Below are positions 52,680-63,124 of a stretch of 64,000 nucleotides of DNA, piece after piece. The DNA is from Paramixta manurensis (GTDB lineage: Bacteria; Pseudomonadota; Gammaproteobacteria; Enterobacterales; Enterobacteriaceae), in assembly GCF_013285385.1 (NCBI RefSeq), contig NZ_CP054212.1:4553010-4617009 (forward strand), in the 5' to 3' direction. The position numbers and the translations under genes are program-made. Numbering within the stretch: position 1 is the first letter of the stretch; every line of letters begins with the position of its first letter. The notes under the pieces were generated by a model. The model ran no database searches. It was not told the origin of the DNA and saw nothing but the letters and a program-made list of their open reading frames with translations.

Positions 52680-55247
52680 ATGTCATATATTACCAGGGAT
52701 CACATTGAAAGTAGGTATTATAATATTTCCTGCGTTGCAAAATGCGTATTTGTTGCTGTTTTTGGCTTGTCTTCACATTCGGCTTTTGCCGATGGCGTAA
52801 AGTTTAACCCCCTCTTTCTCGACCCGGGAATGGGAAACGGTATTGATATCAGCAAGTTTAACGGTGAATATCGCGCCTTCCCTGGAGAATACTTCCCCGA
52901 TATCTATCTGAATGGGCGCCTTATTGGGCGTGATAAAGTGATCGTACGGGAAGTGAATACGCGTTCTATAATCTGCTTTACGCTTCCGCTTGCCACTAAG
53001 ATGGGTTTTAAAACCGATTTACTGACGCCTGAACAGCTCAGTGTATTACGCGATCCTAAGGCGTGTTTTGATCTTGAGGAACTGCCATCGACCAAAGCGG
53101 AATTGCAGGTTTCCGATATGCGTCTTAATTTAAGTATTCCTCAAGTCTGGCTGGAAACCTCCGCGCGTGGCTATGTTGATCCTTCCTTGTGGGACAATGG
53201 CACCAATGCGCTTTTCGCTAGCTATGACACCACCTACTTTAATCAGACGGTGGGTAAATATACTGCCGAATCTTTCTATGGGAGCTTGCGTGGCGGCTTG
53301 AATGCGAATGGCTGGATGTTCCGCCACTCCGGGGCATTGAAATGGAATAAAGACCAGTCAAAGAGTTACACGGTTTTTAGCAATAACGTGCAGCGAGATA
53401 TTACGCCTATTCGTTCCAGAATTTTATTTGGTGACGCAACCACTTCTGGCGTGCTGTTTGATTCATTTTCATTCCGCGGCGTCCAGCTCGCCACGGCAGA
53501 GCAAATGCTACCGGATTCACAACGGGGCTATGCGCCGGTGGTTCGTGGCGTCGCACAGACTAATGCCCGCGTTAGTATCCATCAAAATAATACGCTGATT
53601 TATGAAACTACCGTCCCGCCGGGCGAGTTCGCGATTAGCGATCTGTATCCGTCCGGCTACGGCGGCGATCTGCAGGTTAAAGTGACTGAGTCTGATGGGC
53701 GAGAATCCAGTTTCGTGGTGCCTTATTCGTCGGTTTCGGAATTAATCCGCCCCGGCACTTATCGCTATGGCATCGTGATGGGAACGTTACGCCACCAAAA
53801 TACTCACTCTACGCCAAAAATATTTCAGGCCACCTTGCAGCACGGTATTAATAACTGGTTAACCGGCTATACCGGATTGATGGGCACGGGAGACTATTAT
53901 TCAGGTTTATTAGGCGGTGCGATAAGTACGCCGATAGGCGCCTTTGCGCTGGATGTCACTGGCGCGCGTTTTAGCGACAGTGAGAGTAGCCAGAGTGGTG
54001 TCAGCGTGAGGGGCAGCTACAGTAAGTTTATTCCCAGCACAGACAGTAGTATCTCAATCGCGGCTTATCGTTTCTCTTCCTCTGGCTATCTTGACTTAGC
54101 CAATGCGACACAATTAGCCGATGTGCATAAGCATAAACCCATCACAGGTTATAGCTACCTGCTAGATCGGCCGCAAAACCGTTTTTCAGTCACGCTCAGC
54201 CAATATCTTGGTGCTACGTACGGCCAATTTTACCTCAGTGGATTTGCACAAAATTACTGGAATGATAAAGATCGTGATGTCCAGTATCAACTGGGATACA
54301 GCAATCAGTTTCGCTCGGTCAGCTACGGGCTTGCGGTTAACCGTATGAATAACAGTGGTTATAGCGAAACCCAATATACGCTTTCTTTATCTTTCCCATT
54401 CGGCAGCGGTCCGCATACTCCTTATGTTAATAGCTACACCACGCGCAGTAACAATGGCGTTTCAAGCCAACTTGGCGTGAGTGGTAATGCTGGTGAAAAA
54501 GATCAGATTAATTATAACCTTGGCGTCTCCCGAGATGATGAGAGTAATCATTCAGGAAACCTGTCTGGCTCTTATCGCTTCAGAGATGTACTGGTAAAAG
54601 GAAGCTATGCGACCGGTAAAAATTATCACGCTTATACCGCAGGGCTGAATGGCAGTGTGGTTGTTTTGCCAGATGCATTGATTGCCAGCTCTTACATCGG
54701 TGATACGCAGGCAATTGTAAAAGCCCCTGGTGCGGTTGGCGCTTCGGTAGAAGGGTATCCTGGCGTGACGTTAAACGGGGCAGGATATGCAATAGTGCCT
54801 TATCTGACGCCTTATCGTGTTAACAATGTCGCCATTAATCCGGAAGGAATGCCGTTGGATGTCGAACTGATGATGTCATCGAAGCAAGTGGTTCCACGTG
54901 CAGGCGCGATCGTTCAGGTGAACTATCCTACCCAACACGGGCGCGTTGTGCTGATTCGCGCTAACTTGCCGGATGGTGAAGCATTACCTTTTGGCGCCAG
55001 TGTTACATCGGATGACGGTAGTGAAGTCGGGGTGGTGGCTCAGGGCGGACAAATTTATGCCCGCTTGAATGATGACATGAATCGCTTACAGGTTCGCTGG
55101 GGAGAAAATGAACGTTATATTTGTTCATTTAACGTAGATGCAGCGGAAAAAAGCGCGCAGAGGCAGTCTCAATTCCAACGGATTAATACCGTCTGCCATT
55201 ATCCAGACTCAAGTGAAAAAGAAAAGTCGCTGGCATTATTAAAATAG
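52680..55247 (+). CDS. Fimbrial outer-membrane usher
   Basis: About 855 residues: signal region to ASAFAD-like site (SAFADGVKF), N-terminal subunit-binding domain (FNPLFLDPGMGNGIDISKFN), the beta-barrel with middle plug (IYETTVPPGEFAISDLYPSGYGGDL is a family landmark) and C-terminal domains ending near NTVCHYP. The ATG at 52680 has AAGGA upstream; an earlier in-frame TTG (52656) is less likely. The pre-signal stretch is unusually long (about 37 residues). It secretes and assembles the fimbria. Confidence 0.95.
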   Translation: MSYITRDHIESRYYNISCVAKCVFVAVFGLSSHSAFADGVKFNPLFLDPGMGNGIDISKFNGEYRAFPGEYFPDIYLNGRLIGRDKVIVREVNTRSIICFTLPLATKMGFKTDLLTPEQLSVLRDPKACFDLEELPSTKAELQVSDMRLNLSIPQVWLETSARGYVDPSLWDNGTNALFASYDTTYFNQTVGKYTAESFYGSLRGGLNANGWMFRHSGALKWNKDQSKSYTVFSNNVQRDITPIRSRILFGDATTSGVLFDSFSFRGVQLATAEQMLPDSQRGYAPVVRGVAQTNARVSIHQNNTLIYETTVPPGEFAISDLYPSGYGGDLQVKVTESDGRESSFVVPYSSVSELIRPGTYRYGIVMGTLRHQNTHSTPKIFQATLQHGINNWLTGYTGLMGTGDYYSGLLGGAISTPIGAFALDVTGARFSDSESSQSGVSVRGSYSKFIPSTDSSISIAAYRFSSSGYLDLANATQLADVHKHKPITGYSYLLDRPQNRFSVTLSQYLGATYGQFYLSGFAQNYWNDKDRDVQYQLGYSNQFRSVSYGLAVNRMNNSGYSETQYTLSLSFPFGSGPHTPYVNSYTTRSNNGVSSQLGVSGNAGEKDQINYNLGVSRDDESNHSGNLSGSYRFRDVLVKGSYATGKNYHAYTAGLNGSVVVLPDALIASSYIGDTQAIVKAPGAVGASVEGYPGVTLNGAGYAIVPYLTPYRVNNVAINPEGMPLDVELMMSSKQVVPRAGAIVQVNYPTQHGRVVLIRANLPDGEALPFGASVTSDDGSEVGVVAQGGQIYARLNDDMNRLQVRWGENERYICSFNVDAAEKSAQRQSQFQRINTVCHYPDSSEKEKSLALLK

Positions 55248-55296
55248 TAGCCAGTTCAGAGCGCAATGGCGTGGTCTGAACGTGCAAGGAGTGATC

Positions 55297-56349
55297 ATGA
55301 AATTCGTAACGGGAAAGATAATGCGTAGCCGACCAGTTATCCTAATATTTTTAATGATTTTCTATCTGGCTGGCCCTGCTGCCTACGCGGCATCGGTTAT
55401 TAAATGTGGTTCGGACTCTAATACCTCTAACAGTATTAATGCATTTGACTTTGATCTTCTTCCTAACCAAATTCCAGATACGGTGCCAGTTGGGACGACC
55501 ATCTATGATACGACTATGGACTTAGAGTTATGGTGTGCAAAGGCACCGGGGTCGATTGGTTCTGGTGAAGAGAAAATTTATGTTAATCGCGAGCCAATAC
55601 AGGGTACATTAGGAAGTAAAAGTGGCTTATCTTTTTTTATTACCATTAATGGAGAGCGGAGCGATCAGCGTAAGACCTATGATTCAGGTTACACCACCAG
55701 TGCGATATTCTTACAAGGTTTAGCAACGTCGTACTATACTAAAATAAAGGTTCCGGTTCGTATCGAGTTAGTAAAAACGGGTGAGAATGTCCAGCTTAAC
55801 CCCGCTGCTAACTATATATTTTTATTTTCGGTAGGCGATCAGGGAAGGGGCGAATTGCTGTATCGGGCAATCAATATTAACAAATTAGGTTTCTCGAGCT
55901 TTACCTGTAACACCCTCAATACCGATATTCACCGTACGCTTCCGGTTTTAAATCTGGCTAACATAAATGGAATCACTGGTCGTATAGATGGATATGCTGA
56001 TGATTTCTCTATAAGACTGAATTGTAATGGTGAGTTATGGAGTACGTTATCCATTAATATGGCATTTAATGGTGCGATGATACCGGGATTAGAGTCGCAA
56101 GGCGTCTATCTCTTCACTTCAGCAAATGATGGTGGCGTAGCGAAAGGTATCGGCTTCCAGCTCTTGCATAAGGATGCGTCAGATCAGTATGTTACATCCG
56201 GCAAGGGAGAATGGTTTAAGGTAGGCAATTTCACGAGTGGGCTGAATACATTAGATGTTCCTGTTAGGGCTGTTTATTACAAAACAGCGGAACAATCTTC
56301 TCCAGGAAAATTAACCGGCATCGTAACTTTTACTATTGATTATCAATAA
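55297..56349 (+). CDS. Fimbrial tip adhesin (two-domain)
   Basis: A 350-residue protein with an N-terminal signal/hydrophobic segment (to about AAYAA, residue 32), a unique N-terminal domain (about 35-200) and a C-terminal pilin-like domain with paired cysteines (FTCNT; RLNCNG) and the donor-strand end TIVTFTIDYQ-like. ATG 55297 has AAGGAG five bases upstream. Position after the usher and the two-domain layout indicate a tip adhesin; the receptor-binding part is not recognisable, so the ligand is unknown. Confidence 0.82.
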   Translation: MKFVTGKIMRSRPVILIFLMIFYLAGPAAYAASVIKCGSDSNTSNSINAFDFDLLPNQIPDTVPVGTTIYDTTMDLELWCAKAPGSIGSGEEKIYVNREPIQGTLGSKSGLSFFITINGERSDQRKTYDSGYTTSAIFLQGLATSYYTKIKVPVRIELVKTGENVQLNPAANYIFLFSVGDQGRGELLYRAININKLGFSSFTCNTLNTDIHRTLPVLNLANINGITGRIDGYADDFSIRLNCNGELWSTLSINMAFNGAMIPGLESQGVYLFTSANDGGVAKGIGFQLLHKDASDQYVTSGKGEWFKVGNFTSGLNTLDVPVRAVYYKTAEQSSPGKLTGIVTFTIDYQ

Positions 56350-56465
56350 TAATGGATACCTGCAAGGTGGTATTATTTAAACCGTCAGCCGTGTTTTATT
56401 TTTGACTTCCCTCTTTTTTGATAGTAAATAGGGCGGCCTCTAAGGATTTTCTCTAAGGAATGGTT

Positions 56466-59400
56466 ATGAGTATTAGCTATCTGCGTTTTTTCTCTATTAG
56501 GCATGGCGATATCGGGAAAGCGTTTTTACTAGCCAGCTTAATTCCGTTTTCTGTTTCGGCCTCCTCTCCCTGGTATGAAAGTGGCGGTAATCGAGTTGAG
56601 GTTGATCGAGAATACCGTAACGAAAGCGATGACAAGGGGGACCATCCACTTTACTCTTCTGGAGAGGGGAGTGAGCTTGTGGTTAATTCGCCGCTAGAAT
56701 TTAATTCGGTTGCTGGCGGGACGGCAGCAGCGGTTGCGGAAAATAACGGAACGTTAACCTTAAATGGTGCCACGTTGAAAACCGATGCTGCCAGTGCTGA
56801 GGCAATTAAAGCTAATACCGGTAATGTAAACGCGCGCGACGTTACGATTAGTACTAAAGGTGGAAGCTCGCATGGCATCATTGCAAACGGTAGCTCGGTA
56901 TTAGATATAAAAAATGGCAAAATGGAACTCTCCGGCTCGGGAAGTCATGGTATTTCTCTTGCCGATAGTTCTGTGCTTTCCGCTGAAAATGTACAAATAA
57001 TCATTAATTCTCCGTCGATTTCTTCAGGCATTACACTTAGCAGTGATGAAGCAAAAATACGGTTGGACCAGACCCGGATCAGTATCGGGGGTAATTCGAC
57101 AAATTATGCGATTAACCAAAATCGCGGGGAACTGATCGGCGATAATCTTACCATTACCGCCAGTGGTGAAGCGCATGGGATAAATATTGGCGGCTGGGGT
57201 GAGGCAAAGACCACCTTATCCAACAGTTCAATCAATGTCGCCAATGGGAGCGCATTACTGATTCGCAATGCGGTCGTCCAGCTCGATAATGTTAGCGTAA
57301 GCAGCGGTGGCGATTTTTCCTATGCGCTGAATGTGAATGGTAACTCTACCGTGTCAGTAGACCGTGGTAATTATACGACGCGTGGGGACAATGCCGATGC
57401 GGTGTGGCTAGCAAGGAACGATACCTCAATAAGCATCAACGATGCGGCGCTAACCACGTATGGTGAATCATCGCATGCTTTGAACGCACAGTTTGGTTCT
57501 GCTGTGGTCACGGACAGCATGCTATCCACCTCCGGTGCGGGCAGTTACGGTTTATATACCGAGAACACCGCCGAAGGTCGTGGTTTGTCGATTATTACCA
57601 GCGGCGTGCAAGGCGTGGGTGCGTTTAGCGCGCGCGGCGGTTCACTGTCGCTGGCCGATAGCCGTATTACCACTAATGGCAATTTCGGCTATGGCATCGT
57701 TTCTTACCCGGAATCTAACGTTACGGCGACTGGCGTAACGGTTACTACCAATGGTGATAATGCGGCGGCATTATTTACGCGGGTGGGAAGCACTTCTTTG
57801 ACCAATAGCCAGTTGAGCAGCGAAGGGGCCTCGCCCGGTCTGCTGGCCAATGGCTATTCGGCAACGCTGAAAAATGAAGTACAATTCGACAACGTTGTGC
57901 TTTCCAGTAAACAGCAGGAAGCCATACAAGCCAGTGGCACTACCCTTATCCTGGATGCCAGCAATGGAAGTCGCATTTCCGGTGGAAATGGCCACTTACT
58001 GAATGTCTTTACCGGCGAAGATGCAACCAATCGTTATAGCTCACACGTTGAACTGAACGCGACCAATGGCGTGGTGCTTTTGGGAGATGTTTACGTTGAT
58101 GAAGATAGCTTTGGTTCGGTAGCGTTACGTGACAATTCTCGTCTTACCGGCGTAGTGCAGGGCGCGGATATTGCTGTCGATTCGACCAGTTCCTGGCAAC
58201 TCACTGGCTCCTCTTCTGTATCACAATTAGTTAATGAAGGAAGGGTAGCGTTTAATCCTGGCGTAACCAGCGATACGTTAACGGTGAAAGGTAACTATCA
58301 GGGCAATAATGGTACGCTGGTTTTCAATTCCGTGCTGGAGGTGGGGAACGTTGCTATCAATAAGCTGATTGTTGACGGTGATACGTCCGGTTCAACCAAG
58401 GTTATAGTCAACAATGCCGGAGGAAGTGGCGCTAAGACTATTGATGGGATTGAATTGGTGCATGTCGGCGGCGCGTCTAACGGTGAGTTTGTTCAGCAAG
58501 GGCGTATTGTTGCCGGGGCCTATGAATATAAGCTGGGGCGTGGCGAAGATGCCAATGCCAATCATTGGTATCTGAAAAATTGGGAACCTGAGCAGGAGGA
58601 AGATTTACCGATTCCGACGCCTGACCCTGAGCCAAAACCAATCCCGGATCCGCAACCTAATCCGGAGCCCACTCCGGCACCTACCCCGACACCAGCGTCC
58701 AAGCCTAAGCCTCCTGAAACGCTGCGTTCTGAAGTCGCAGGTTATGTTCTGAATAGCGAAGCGGCGGCCAAATTGTTCAATATCGGCCTGCATGATCGCC
58801 TGGCAAGCCGCGATCTTACGCCTGCGGCAAAACAACATGAAACCAGCCTGTGGCTACGCCAGACTGGCGGCCACCATCGTTCCTGGGTAGGCAGTACGTT
58901 GGCGACACAGAGTAACCGCTATGTCACGCAGTTAGGCGGCGATATCATGCAATGGCAGGGTCCGGCCGGGCAGTTGCATCTTGGCGCTATGTTTGGCTAT
59001 GGTCGTCAAACCAGTAATATTACTTCATCCCGCACCCATATTGGGACAAAAAGTGAAGTTTCCGGCTATAGCACCGGGCTTTATGCGACCTGGTTTGATC
59101 GTCAGGCTGAAGATAATACCGGTCTATGGTTGGATGGCTGGCTACAGTACAACTGGTTCCATAGCAGCGTAACCGGGGAGGTGTTGGCCACTGAGAAATA
59201 TCATACTCAAGGGATTAGTGCTTCGCTGGAGGGGGGTTATGCGCAAAAGGTCTTCGAGCGTGTAGGTCAAAATAAACGAACCTATGGATTTTATCTCGAA
59301 CCCCACGCGCAGGTGATCTGGAATGGCCTGAAAACGGTACGTAAGACCGAGCAAAATGGGACCAAGATTATCAGCGACGCGCGTAGCCTACAGTCACGTG

Positions 59401-59681
59401 TAGGGGTTCGCGGGTGGGTGCAGGAATCAAAACATCCGGGTGAAACCGATCTCAGACCATACCTTGAGCTCAACTGGTTACACGAAAGTGAGCCTTATTC
59501 CGTCAAGATGAATCAGGTGCGCGTTGAGCAACATGGAGGTCGAAACATGGGTGAGCTGAAAGCGGGCGTTGAAGGGAATGTGAATAACCATTTCCATCTT
59601 AATGGCAATGTCGTTATGCAGAAGGGGCTTAATCGCTATCAGGATGTTGGCGTCATGCTGGGCGCTAAATACACTTTCTGA
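56466..59681 (+). CDS. Autotransporter (type Va), pertactin-like passenger with AT beta-barrel
   Basis: About 1071 residues. Signal peptide to about SVSASS (residue 35), a passenger to about residue 700 made of repeating beta-helix turns (patterns such as ATLKT, SHGI, NGS, DNVS each about 20-24 residues apart), a Pro/Asp/Glu/Lys-rich linker (about 715-760: PTPDPEPKPIPDPQPNPEP) and a C-terminal AT domain (about 790-1071) ending in GVMLGAKYTF with terminal Phe. ATG 56466 is chosen because AAGGA lies six bases upstream; ATG 56460 abuts it. No protease triad was seen in the passenger, so an adhesin or biofilm role is inferred. It follows the fimbrial operon and ends at a strong terminator. Confidence 0.92.
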   Translation: MSISYLRFFSIRHGDIGKAFLLASLIPFSVSASSPWYESGGNRVEVDREYRNESDDKGDHPLYSSGEGSELVVNSPLEFNSVAGGTAAAVAENNGTLTLNGATLKTDAASAEAIKANTGNVNARDVTISTKGGSSHGIIANGSSVLDIKNGKMELSGSGSHGISLADSSVLSAENVQIIINSPSISSGITLSSDEAKIRLDQTRISIGGNSTNYAINQNRGELIGDNLTITASGEAHGINIGGWGEAKTTLSNSSINVANGSALLIRNAVVQLDNVSVSSGGDFSYALNVNGNSTVSVDRGNYTTRGDNADAVWLARNDTSISINDAALTTYGESSHALNAQFGSAVVTDSMLSTSGAGSYGLYTENTAEGRGLSIITSGVQGVGAFSARGGSLSLADSRITTNGNFGYGIVSYPESNVTATGVTVTTNGDNAAALFTRVGSTSLTNSQLSSEGASPGLLANGYSATLKNEVQFDNVVLSSKQQEAIQASGTTLILDASNGSRISGGNGHLLNVFTGEDATNRYSSHVELNATNGVVLLGDVYVDEDSFGSVALRDNSRLTGVVQGADIAVDSTSSWQLTGSSSVSQLVNEGRVAFNPGVTSDTLTVKGNYQGNNGTLVFNSVLEVGNVAINKLIVDGDTSGSTKVIVNNAGGSGAKTIDGIELVHVGGASNGEFVQQGRIVAGAYEYKLGRGEDANANHWYLKNWEPEQEEDLPIPTPDPEPKPIPDPQPNPEPTPAPTPTPASKPKPPETLRSEVAGYVLNSEAAAKLFNIGLHDRLASRDLTPAAKQHETSLWLRQTGGHHRSWVGSTLATQSNRYVTQLGGDIMQWQGPAGQLHLGAMFGYGRQTSNITSSRTHIGTKSEVSGYSTGLYATWFDRQAEDNTGLWLDGWLQYNWFHSSVTGEVLATEKYHTQGISASLEGGYAQKVFERVGQNKRTYGFYLEPHAQVIWNGLKTVRKTEQNGTKIISDARSLQSRVGVRGWVQESKHPGETDLRPYLELNWLHESEPYSVKMNQVRVEQHGGRNMGELKAGVEGNVNNHFHLNGNVVMQKGLNRYQDVGVMLGAKYTF

Positions 59682-59697
59682 TAATCGGTTAGCAATC

Positions 59698-59733
59698 AAC
59701 GCCCGATCGCATGGCTTGGTCGGGCGTTTTTTG
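59698..59733 (+). terminator. Intrinsic terminator of the autotransporter gene
   Basis: Stem AACGCCCGA/TCGGGCGTT followed by TTTTTG, just after the stop codon. Confidence 0.9.
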
Positions 59734-59740
59734 TTAGTGG

Positions 59741-61105
59741 TTACTTACCAATACAGAAGCTGGAGAAAATCCGCCCTAACAGATCATCGGAAGTAAACTC
59801 ACCGGTAATTTCGCTCAGAGCTTGCTGTGCAAGGCGTAGCTCCTCCGCCAGTAATTCTCCCGCCCAAGCGCCTAATAACTGTTGTTTCCCCTGTTGAAGG
59901 TGAGTATCTGCTAACTCCAGAGCCTGTAAATGACGGCGTCTTGCCAGGAAACCACCTTCCATACTGTCGGCGAAACCCATGCTCTGTTTTAAATGTTCAC
60001 GTAATACTTCAATGCCTTCGCCAGTACGTGCGGAGAGACGAATAAGTGAGTGACCATTCACTTCTGTTATCTCCGGCGTCTCTTCTGTGACATCTGCCTT
60101 ATTACGCACCACGGTAATGGGCAAACTGGCAGGGAGACGGGCGATAAAATCAGGCCAAATTTGGGCCGGTTCGGTGGCATCCGTCGTCGTACCATCAACC
60201 ATAAATAGTACCCGGTCAGCCTGCTCAATCTCTTTCCATGCGCGCTCAATACCAATGCGCTCGACCTCATCGCTGGTATCTCGTAAACCCGCAGTATCAA
60301 TAATATGCAAAGGCATACCGTCGATATGAATGTGTTCACGCAACACATCGCGTGTGGTACCGGCAATTTCGGTCACGATGGCGGCTTCACGGCCCGCCAG
60401 CGCGTTAAGCAAGCTGGATTTACCAGCATTAGGGCGTCCGGCGATGACGACTTTCATCCCTTCGCGCAGTAGGCTGCCTTGACGCGCTTCGGCACGCACG
60501 CCATTTAGATCGGCGATAACGGCATTGAGCTGAGCTTCAATTTTGCCATCCGACAAGAAGTCAATTTCCTCATCCGGGAAATCAATAGCCGCTTCGACAT
60601 AGATTCGCAGGTGAGTAAGTGCTTCCACTAAATTATTCACCCGCAGAGAAAACGCACCCTGTAATGAATTGAGCGCAGAGCGCGCTGCCTGCTCGGAACT
60701 GGCATCAATCAAATCGGCAATCGCTTCGGCCTGTGCCAGATCGAGCTTGTCATTCAGAAATGCTCGCTCGGAAAACTCACCCGGCTGGGCGATACGCACG
60801 CCGGCCAGCGCCGCAATGCGTTTCAGCAATAAATCGAGGATGACCGGGCCACCATGACCTTGCAGTTCCAGCACGTCTTCACCGGTAAACGAATTAGGGC
60901 CGGGAAACCATAAAGCGATACCTTGATCGAGCACGCTGCCATCGCTATCAAGGAAAGGGAGATAATCGGCATAGCGTGGCTTTGGCAACTTACCCAGCAA
61001 CTGCTGCGCGACCTCGGCCGCTTTCGCGCCGGAAACACGCAGGATGCCGACGCCGCCGCGTCCTGGCGGGGTGGCCTGGGCAACGATGGTATCGCTATGG
61101 CTCAT
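59741..61105 (-). CDS. mnmE: tRNA modification GTPase MnmE (TrmE)
   Basis: A 454-residue enzyme, equal in length to E. coli MnmE: N-terminal folate-binding domain (DTIVAQATPPGRGGVGILR), helical domain and a G domain with P-loop GRPNAGKSSLLNAL, TTRD switch I, DTAGLRD and NKAD; ends with the catalytic CIGK. Partner of MnmG in wobble uridine modification. The ATG at 61105 gives MSHSDTIVAQAT; four more in-frame codons upstream are not needed. Confidence 0.98.
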   Translation of the reverse strand: MSHSDTIVAQATPPGRGGVGILRVSGAKAAEVAQQLLGKLPKPRYADYLPFLDSDGSVLDQGIALWFPGPNSFTGEDVLELQGHGGPVILDLLLKRIAALAGVRIAQPGEFSERAFLNDKLDLAQAEAIADLIDASSEQAARSALNSLQGAFSLRVNNLVEALTHLRIYVEAAIDFPDEEIDFLSDGKIEAQLNAVIADLNGVRAEARQGSLLREGMKVVIAGRPNAGKSSLLNALAGREAAIVTEIAGTTRDVLREHIHIDGMPLHIIDTAGLRDTSDEVERIGIERAWKEIEQADRVLFMVDGTTTDATEPAQIWPDFIARLPASLPITVVRNKADVTEETPEITEVNGHSLIRLSARTGEGIEVLREHLKQSMGFADSMEGGFLARRRHLQALELADTHLQQGKQQLLGAWAGELLAEELRLAQQALSEITGEFTSDDLLGRIFSSFCIGK

Positions 61106-61124
61106 GGTTTCTCTCACTCGCTAA

Positions 61125-61157
61125 TAAAAAAATAAGGCGGTCTGCTGACCGCCTTAT
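61125..61157 (-). terminator. Intrinsic terminator between yidC and mnmE
   Basis: On the minus strand a perfect eleven-base stem ATAAGGCGGTC/GACCGCCTTAT with a four-base loop is followed by seven T. It ends the rpmH-rnpA-yidD-yidC transcript. Confidence 0.9.
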
Positions 61158-61217
61158 GATAACCATTGTGCTCAAAGATGGCACGGGCCAGAGGCTATCT
61201 GGCCAGCAAATGGTGGG

Positions 61218-62864
61218 TTATGCTTTCTTCTTGTCGCGGCTATGTAAGCCACGTTTTTCCAGCCCGCGATAAATCAGTTGCTGCTGGATAATGGTGACCA
61301 GGTTACTCACGATGTAGTACAGCACCAGACCTGCCGGGAACCACAGGAAAAACACGGTGAAAATAACCGGCATAAAGGTCATGATCTTCTGCTGCATCGG
61401 GTCTGTCACGGTCGTCGGTGACATCTTCTGAATGAAGAACATGGTGATACCCATCAGAATCGGCAGAATATAGTACGGGTCCTGAGCCGCCAGGTCGTGG
61501 ATCCACAACGCGAACGGCGCATGACGCAACTCAACCGAGCCCATCAGCATGTAATACAGCGCCAGGAAGATAGGCATCTGGATAACCAGAGGTAAACAGC
61601 CGCCCAGCGGGTTCACTTTCTCGCTCTTATACAGCGCCATCATTTCCTGGCTAACGCGCTGCTTATCATCGCCCAGACGTTCACGCATAGCCTGAATTTT
61701 CGGCTGTAGCATACGCATCTTCGCCATCGAGGTGTACTGCGCTCTGGTCAGCGGGTACATGATGCCGCGAACAATAAAGGTAATAACGATAATTGAGAAG
61801 CCCCAGTTACCGATAAAGCTATGCAGGAATTTCAGCAGCTTAAACAGCGGCTGTGAGATAAACCACAACCAGCCGTAATCAACGGTTAAATCCAGATGTG
61901 GCGCAATCGCCGCCATCTTGTCCTGAATTTCCGGCCCAACCCACAGCGTGCCGCCAAGGCTTTGCTGTGAACCCGGCGCGATAGTTACCGGCGTCGACTT
62001 ATAGCCAATCGCCGCAACGCCATTACCGAGATCGCTGGTATACAGCATGTTATTGCCGTCAGTACGCGGTACCCAAGCCGTAGCGAAATATTGCTGCAAC
62101 ATCGCGACCCAGCCATTAGCGGTGGTCACTTTCAGATTATCGCCATCGCTGATTTTGTCGAACTTATACTTTTCGTAATTGGTTTCGCTGCTGGAGTAAG
62201 CGGCGCCACGGAAAGTATGTAAGGCAAAATTGTTATTACCGGTATCGCGATGCTTCGGTAAATCAACCGTCTGTTTCAGTTGCCCGAACATCGACACTTC
62301 CAGCGGTTGCTGGGTAGTGTTATTCACCTGGTAATCGACATTGATGGCATATTCGCCGCGCTTCAGTACGAAGGTTTTGGTATAGACCGCGCCGTTTTCC
62401 GCTGTAAAGGTCAGTGGAATACGCAATTCGCTTTGCCCATCGGCCAACTCAAAATGATCTTGCCCGGTGGTATACAGCGGACGAGAGCCATTCGCCGGAT
62501 TATCCGGGCCGTTTCTGCCGGTCAAGCCGCTCTGTGCCTGATACAGGAACGATGGCGTGGTTTCCAGCAGTTGGAAAGGCTGAGCAGAACCCAGTTTATC
62601 CGGGTAGGTCAGCAACTGCGCCTGCTCAATATCACCACCGCGGGTGTTGATGTTTAAAGACAGGACATCAGTCTTAACGGTGATCGTTTTGCCCTGGCCG
62701 CTGGCGGGAACGCCCTGGTTTGCGGCATCACCGGCTGTGCTGGTCGTCGTCTGCGTGGTCTGGGTTTGCAATGGCTGCGGAGCGTGGTCCGTCTGCCAGG
62801 CTTGCCAGATCATGAAAGACACGAACAGAAAAGCGATGAGAAAAAGATTGCGTTGCGAATCCAT
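61218..62864 (-). CDS. yidC: Membrane protein insertase YidC
   Basis: A 548-residue insertase, the same length as in E. coli: N-terminal signal anchor (NLFLIAFLFVSFMIWQAW), large periplasmic beta domain (about 60-340) and five-helix core with the hydrophilic-groove arginine in FIVRGIMYPLTRAQY, and MPVIFTVFFLWFPAGLVLYYIVSN. Inserts membrane proteins, including AtpE encoded in this window. Confidence 0.99.
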   Translation of the reverse strand: MDSQRNLFLIAFLFVSFMIWQAWQTDHAPQPLQTQTTQTTTSTAGDAANQGVPASGQGKTITVKTDVLSLNINTRGGDIEQAQLLTYPDKLGSAQPFQLLETTPSFLYQAQSGLTGRNGPDNPANGSRPLYTTGQDHFELADGQSELRIPLTFTAENGAVYTKTFVLKRGEYAINVDYQVNNTTQQPLEVSMFGQLKQTVDLPKHRDTGNNNFALHTFRGAAYSSSETNYEKYKFDKISDGDNLKVTTANGWVAMLQQYFATAWVPRTDGNNMLYTSDLGNGVAAIGYKSTPVTIAPGSQQSLGGTLWVGPEIQDKMAAIAPHLDLTVDYGWLWFISQPLFKLLKFLHSFIGNWGFSIIVITFIVRGIMYPLTRAQYTSMAKMRMLQPKIQAMRERLGDDKQRVSQEMMALYKSEKVNPLGGCLPLVIQMPIFLALYYMLMGSVELRHAPFALWIHDLAAQDPYYILPILMGITMFFIQKMSPTTVTDPMQQKIMTFMPVIFTVFFLWFPAGLVLYYIVSNLVTIIQQQLIYRGLEKRGLHSRDKKKA

Positions 62865-62866
62865 CG

Positions 62867-63124
62867 TTAATGTTCTCTGTTATCGTCGGTTTTTGGCGGC
62901 ACCGGATCGTCGCCACCCGGGTTCAAAGGGTGGCATTTTAATACGCGTTTCATCGTCAACCAACTGCCTTTTATCACTCCAAACCTGCGCAATGCCTCAA
63001 TACCGTATTGAGAGCAGGTAGGGTGAAAGCGGCAGTGGGGTCCCAAAAGCGGACTGATTACGCGTTGATAAACGCGAATCAGCGCAATCAGGAGCCACGA
63101 GCCTGGCGACAATGACGACGCCAT
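62867..63124 (-). CDS. yidD: Membrane protein insertion efficiency factor YidD
   Basis: An 85-residue small protein with conserved IRVYQRVISPLLGPHCRFHPTCSQYGIEAL and CHPLNPGGDDPVP. It aids insertion near YidC. Overlaps the rnpA 3' end by 37 bases and precedes yidC by two bases, as in other enterobacteria. Confidence 0.97.
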   Translation of the reverse strand: MASSLSPGSWLLIALIRVYQRVISPLLGPHCRFHPTCSQYGIEALRRFGVIKGSWLTMKRVLKCHPLNPGGDDPVPPKTDDNREH

